A stretch of 7,894 bases of DNA from Candidatus Glassbacteria bacterium RIFCSPLOWO2_12_FULL_58_11. Its GTDB lineage: Bacteria; Gemmatimonadota; Glassbacteria; GWA2-58-10. The notes beneath the pieces are model-generated. The model saw only the letters and a program-made list of their open reading frames with translations. It had not been told where the DNA came from and did no database searches. Location of the stretch: assembly GCA_001780825.1 (NCBI GenBank), contig MFIX01000159.1, forward strand, positions 1-7,894. The letters are read 5' to 3'. Shown in pieces: positions 5,330-7,894 of this stretch. The translations under genes and the position numbers were made by a program. Numbering within the stretch: position 1 is the stretch's first letter; each line of letters opens with the position of its first letter.

Positions 5330-6370
5330 ATGCTGAGCGGCCTGGCCATGGAAATTTGGAATTTCACCCGGGAGGTCGCGGTATATCTGCTGGGCGGATT
5401 TTTCCTGGCCGGGATCGTGCGCGCTTTTTTCAACGAAAGAATAGTGCGGCGCTACCTGGGCCGGCCGGGTTTTCGCTCCGTGTTTTACGCCTCGGTTTTG
5501 GGAGTGCCGCTGCCGCTTTGCTCGTGCAGCGTTATCCCGACTGCCGCAGCGCTGCGCAAGGGCGGAGCCTCGCGGGCCGCCACCAGCTCATTCCTGATCT
5601 CCACCCCGGAGACCGGCGTGGACTCTATCGCGGTCTCCTGGGCCATGCTGGACCCGTTGATGACAGTCGCCCGGCCGGTGGCGGCGCTGTTCACTGCCCT
5701 GGTCACCGGTCTCGCCGAGCTGCTTTTCAACCCGGAGGAGTGTCAGACGGCTCCGGCTGCGACAGCGGCACCTGAAAGCCAAAACCTCCATATCCCGCTA
5801 CTTCGACGCCTGCGCGAGGGCCTGCATTACAGCTATTTTGTGCTGATGGCGGACCTGGCCTGGTATCTTTTCTGGGGTCTGATCTTGGCCGGGCTGGCGG
5901 CCTGGGCCCTGCCGGCCGATCTTGTATCCTCTCTTCCCGGGGGCCGCTGGAGCGCCACCGCAATAGTCATCGCTGTCGGCATCCCACTCTATATCTGCGC
6001 CACCTCCAGCACGCCCCTGGCCGCGGCCCTGATCTCCAAAGGCCTGAGCCCGGGCCTGGCCCTGATTCTCCTGCTGGTCGGCCCGGCCACCAATATGGCT
6101 ACCCTCTCCATAGTCTATCGCCTGCTGGGCCTGCGCTCGGTGATGGTTTACCTGGGTGGGATCATATTCTCGGCGCTGGCCTGTTCTTTCGCCCTGGACT
6201 GGCTCTACCGCCGGCTGGGGATCGATCCATTCGCCACGATGGGCGCTGCCGCCGAGGTCATGCCGGGATGGCTGGAAAATATCTGCGCCGTCGCCCTCTG
6301 CGTCTTGATCGCCTATGGCCTTTACAAGGAAAAAATCCGGCCGCTCCTGAGAAGGGAAAAAACCGCCTGA
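5330..6370 (+). CDS. SO_0444-family Cu/Zn efflux permease (ArsP/DUF318-like)
   Basis: A 346-residue integral membrane protein with about eight or nine hydrophobic segments (roughly 14-34, 50-70, 84-105, 109-131, 170-195, 209-228, 240-262, 270-292, 315-333) and a hydrophilic loop at about 133-160. It has two related halves. The first carries 'VPLPLCSCSVIPTA' (Cys64, Cys66) and 'STPETGVDSIAV' (91-102). The second carries 'ICATSSTPLAAAL' (Cys223) and 'VGPATN' (250-255). These are hallmarks of the permease family PF03773, and the STPETGVDS/GPATN combination is what I associate with the SO_0444 Cu/Zn efflux transporters rather than with ArsP arsenical exporters. The conserved cysteines in membrane segments are plausible thiol ligands for soft metals. 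The family usually has Gly after CSC; here it is Ser67. It stands after the terminator of the pump operon, with a promoter candidate of its own. Substrate is inferred from family only. Confidence 0.82.
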   Translation: MLSGLAMEIWNFTREVAVYLLGGFFLAGIVRAFFNERIVRRYLGRPGFRSVFYASVLGVPLPLCSCSVIPTAAALRKGGASRAATSSFLISTPETGVDSIAVSWAMLDPLMTVARPVAALFTALVTGLAELLFNPEECQTAPAATAAPESQNLHIPLLRRLREGLHYSYFVLMADLAWYLFWGLILAGLAAWALPADLVSSLPGGRWSATAIVIAVGIPLYICATSSTPLAAALISKGLSPGLALILLLVGPATNMATLSIVYRLLGLRSVMVYLGGIIFSALACSFALDWLYRRLGIDPFATMGAAAEVMPGWLENICAVALCVLIAYGLYKEKIRPLLRREKTA

Positions 6371-6382
6371 AGCCCGCTTCGC

Positions 6383-6411
6383 TTGTGCCCGACCAGCCAG
6401 CCTGTTAAATT
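6383..6411 (+). promoter_or_regulatory. weak promoter candidate upstream of the amidotransferase-like gene
   Basis: TTGTGC (6383-6388), a 17-bp spacer, and TAAATT (6406-6411) with TG at 6403-6404 in extended -10 position. Each hexamer is a partial match only. No terminator is visible after the permease gene, so the downstream gene may instead be transcribed by read-through. Confidence 0.25.
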
Positions 6412-6429
6412 GTGCCTGATCCTGATTAT

Positions 6430-6447
6430 GGCCGGGACAGTCCGGCC
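6430..6447. repeat. short hairpin upstream of the amidotransferase-like gene
   Basis: GGCCGG (6430-6435) pairs with CCGGCC (6442-6447), plus a G-T pair, around ACAG. It is GC-rich and could form in the leader, but there is no T-tract after it, so it is not a clear terminator. It may be chance in this GC-rich sequence. Confidence 0.3.
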
Positions 6448-6497
6448 GCTGCAATCTCTGAAAATTTCATCCGATTTACCTTCAAGGGAGTCTCGCC

Positions 6498-7241
6498 ATG
6501 CCTGAAAACAATATCGTTTATCTGGGGGATGACAGCCTGAAAGGCGCGGCCGCTTATCTGGGCGGCGTGCTGACCCAGGCTGGGCAGAGCTTTTCCTATG
6601 TTCCGACCGCGCAGCCGGCTGACCCTGCCCTGCTGGAGCGCGAAGGCGGGTTGATCATCCTTAGCGATTACCCGGCGGAGAACCTTAAGGGCGGGGTGCA
6701 GGAAAAAATAGCCGAGAGTGTCAGGCAGGGTGCCTCCCTGCTGATGATCGGCGGGTGGGAGTCTTTCTATGGTGTCAACGGGGGCTATGAGACTGGTCCG
6801 ATAAGCGCTATCCTGCCGGTGACCTGCAAAAAAAGCGATGACCGGATGAACTATTGCCAGGGGGCAATACCCTGGGTGGAAAAAGAGCATCCCTGCCTGG
6901 AGGGCCTGCCCTGGCACGAGCCGCCGGTGTTCTGCGGGTTCAATGAGACCGCGCTGGTTTCCGGAGCCGAGCTGGTGCTCTCGGCCCGCCTGCTGCAAAT
7001 CCGCGGGGATAAGCTCTCTTTCGCCGTGAAAAGATACCCTCTGCTCGCTTTCCGCTCTGTCGGCAAGGGCAAGACCTGCGCCCTGACCACTGACCTGGCC
7101 CCGCATTGGGTCGGCGGCTGGGTGGATTGGAGCTGGGGCGAAAAGAGAGTGTCGGCCCAGGCCAAAGGCGGCAATGCAGTCGAGGTGGGACGCTCCTATG
7201 CGCAGTTCATTACCCAACTGGCTGCTTATCTGAGCGCCTGA
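6498..7241 (+). CDS. class-I glutamine-amidotransferase-like protein (PF07090/DUF1355 type), probably non-catalytic
   Basis: A 247-residue soluble protein without signal peptide or membrane segments. ATG 6498 is preceded by AAGGGAG at 6484-6490. It opens with 'NNIVYLGDDSLKGAAAYLGGVL', then a flavodoxin-like core ('GGLIILSDYPAE', about 51-62) and 'LLMIGGWESFYGVNGGYETG' (about 81-100) leading to 'ILPV', followed near the C-terminus by 'CALTTDLAPHWVGGWVDW' (Asp199, His203). This pattern matches the family annotated as putative glutamine amidotransferase (GATase1-like, ThuA-related). The nucleophile elbow, which in true GATases contains Cys, here reads GGWESFYG (85-92), so glutaminase activity is unlikely; that loss is typical of the family as I know it. 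It lies 127 bp after the permease gene on the same strand with no terminator between. Its role, and any link with metal export, is unknown. Confidence 0.72.
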   Translation: MPENNIVYLGDDSLKGAAAYLGGVLTQAGQSFSYVPTAQPADPALLEREGGLIILSDYPAENLKGGVQEKIAESVRQGASLLMIGGWESFYGVNGGYETGPISAILPVTCKKSDDRMNYCQGAIPWVEKEHPCLEGLPWHEPPVFCGFNETALVSGAELVLSARLLQIRGDKLSFAVKRYPLLAFRSVGKGKTCALTTDLAPHWVGGWVDWSWGEKRVSAQAKGGNAVEVGRSYAQFITQLAAYLSA

Positions 7242-7288
7242 TTGGAGAGGTTGTATCCTGGAAATTCGAAATGTTCGCAATTAATGCA

Positions 7289-7308
7289 GGGCACGGCAGG
7301 CCGTGCCC
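7289..7308. repeat. 20-bp palindrome of a dispersed type
   Basis: GGGCACGG (7289-7296) and CCGTGCCC (7301-7308) pair perfectly around the loop CAGG. The flanks TGCA and CTACG resemble the ends of short repeated palindromes found scattered between genes in many genomes. It is 48 bp after the stop of the amidotransferase-like gene. It has no T-tract; the real terminator lies 40 bp further on. Confidence 0.6.
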
Positions 7309-7349
7309 CTACGTGGGCTTACAAGTAGTGACTAATCCTTGCTGGACGA

Positions 7350-7377
7350 GGGCCGCCATCTTCAGGGCGGCCCTTTT
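7350..7377 (+). terminator. intrinsic terminator after the amidotransferase-like gene
   Basis: GGGCCGCC (7350-7357) pairs with GGCGGCCC (7366-7373) around an 8-base loop and is followed by TTTT (7374-7377) and further A/T bases. It ends the + strand unit 109 bp after the stop codon. Read on the - strand the hairpin is not followed by a T-tract, so it does not obviously serve the convergent gene whose stop is about 28 bp away. Confidence 0.82.
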
Positions 7378-7405
7378 ATATTCCGAGATATTGTTCTGCG
7401 GGACT

Positions 7406-7894
7406 TTATCGAGGGACGTTCGGCGGGCCAAGCCTGGAGCGCTCGGCCAGGCGCTTGAGGAATGTGGTGGAATTGATTACCAGCGGGAAAAAGCCGAACG
7501 GCATGTGGGCCTTTTTGCGGAGATAGCTGTCGATAACGCGCCAGGCGTCCACCAGGACACTGATTGCGCCGATAGAGAAAAGCAGCAATGAGGTCAGATC
7601 GAGAGAACTGTCGAAAATGGTATCAAAGCCGCTCAGCCAGTGGGTGAATGCACCGGAGGTGAAAAAGCCCATCCCGGTGAGAGTGCCGAATACCAAGGCA
7701 TTGTAGCGCGAGAGCTTGTAATCCGACACCCGGCAGATCCGGCCGAAAGCCTTCTGCTCACCGGCGGTGAGCGAGCCGCCGACATAAAAGACCGAGATAC
7801 GCTCCAGGATCCTCACAGGCCAGTAGGAGACAAGGTTAAGCAGGCGCTTCTTGCCCCCGAGACGCTGGATATAGTGGCTCCAACGGTCCAGCCC
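7406..7894 (-). CDS. unidentified small integral membrane protein, 5' end outside the window (partial)
   Basis: An open frame of 162 codons on the - strand ends in TAA (7408-7406) and stays open to the window edge, so its start lies beyond base 7894. A GTG at 7816 could initiate, but the frame continues upstream without a stop and with similar composition ('LDRWSHYIQRLGGKKRLLNLVSYWPVRILER'), so I treat the gene as truncated. The fragment starts with a basic, amphipathic region, has two hydrophobic segments at about fragment residues 64-86 ('YNALVFGTLTGMGFFTSG' and on) and 98-117 ('LTSLLLFSIGAISVLVDAW'), and ends with a basic tail carrying 'RKKAHMPFGFFP'. I do not recognise the family. It converges on the amidotransferase-like gene and is unlikely to share its regulation. 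Confidence 0.65.
   Translation of the reverse strand, partial: GLDRWSHYIQRLGGKKRLLNLVSYWPVRILERISVFYVGGSLTAGEQKAFGRICRVSDYKLSRYNALVFGTLTGMGFFTSGAFTHWLSGFDTIFDSSLDLTSLLLFSIGAISVLVDAWRVIDSYLRKKAHMPFGFFPLVINSTTFLKRLAERSRLGPPNVPR

Noticed and set aside
7106..7591. 161-codon + strand open frame
   Set aside because: It overlaps the end of the amidotransferase-like gene in another frame, then runs through a palindrome, a terminator and the convergent gene. No coding character.

Overview
The window is GC-rich, gene-dense bacterial DNA with strong Shine-Dalgarno sites, G/C-biased third codon positions and intrinsic terminators with T-tracts. A tripartite RND pump with an outer-membrane TolC-type channel implies a diderm (Gram-negative-type) bacterium. 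The sequence alone does not give me a phylum. The mix of families and the palindromic intergenic repeats would fit a deltaproteobacterial-type lineage or an uncultured candidate phylum, but that is a guess.

Left part (1-5086): a probable operon on the + strand. It holds the C-terminal end of a TolC-family outer-membrane efflux protein, a lipoprotein periplasmic adaptor (HlyD/AcrA family), a full-length RND inner-membrane pump of the proton-driven HAE/AcrB type, and a 99-residue protein that looks like a PII/CutA-type ferredoxin-fold protein. Adaptor and pump overlap by 4 bp. The small protein has its own strong ribosome site and is followed by a clear intrinsic terminator. Small PII-like proteins encoded beside RND pumps are known as a group, so the fourth gene is a good candidate for a regulatory or ligand-sensing partner of the pump.

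Middle (5029-5329): 301 bp without a gene, but not empty. It contains the terminator, a 15-bp-arm inverted repeat, and a REP-like pair of C5T3/A3G5 hairpins in inverted orientation. The right arm of the second repeat appears to supply a sigma70-like promoter (TTGGCA, 18 bp, TATACT) for the next gene.

Right part (5330-7894): an integral-membrane permease closely resembling the SO_0444 Cu/Zn efflux family (with conserved CSC, STPETGVDS, CATSSTP and GPATN motifs), then a class-I glutamine-amidotransferase-like protein (PF07090/DUF1355 type) that lacks the catalytic cysteine, a dispersed-type palindrome and a second intrinsic terminator. A convergent gene on the - strand, cut by the window edge, encodes a small membrane protein I cannot name.

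The most interesting points are the PII-like gene tied to the RND pump, its possible metal-binding Cys/His set next to a putative Cu/Zn exporter, and the repeat-borne promoter driving that exporter. Two efflux modules lie side by side but are separated by a terminator, so a shared metal-related role is a hypothesis, not an observation.
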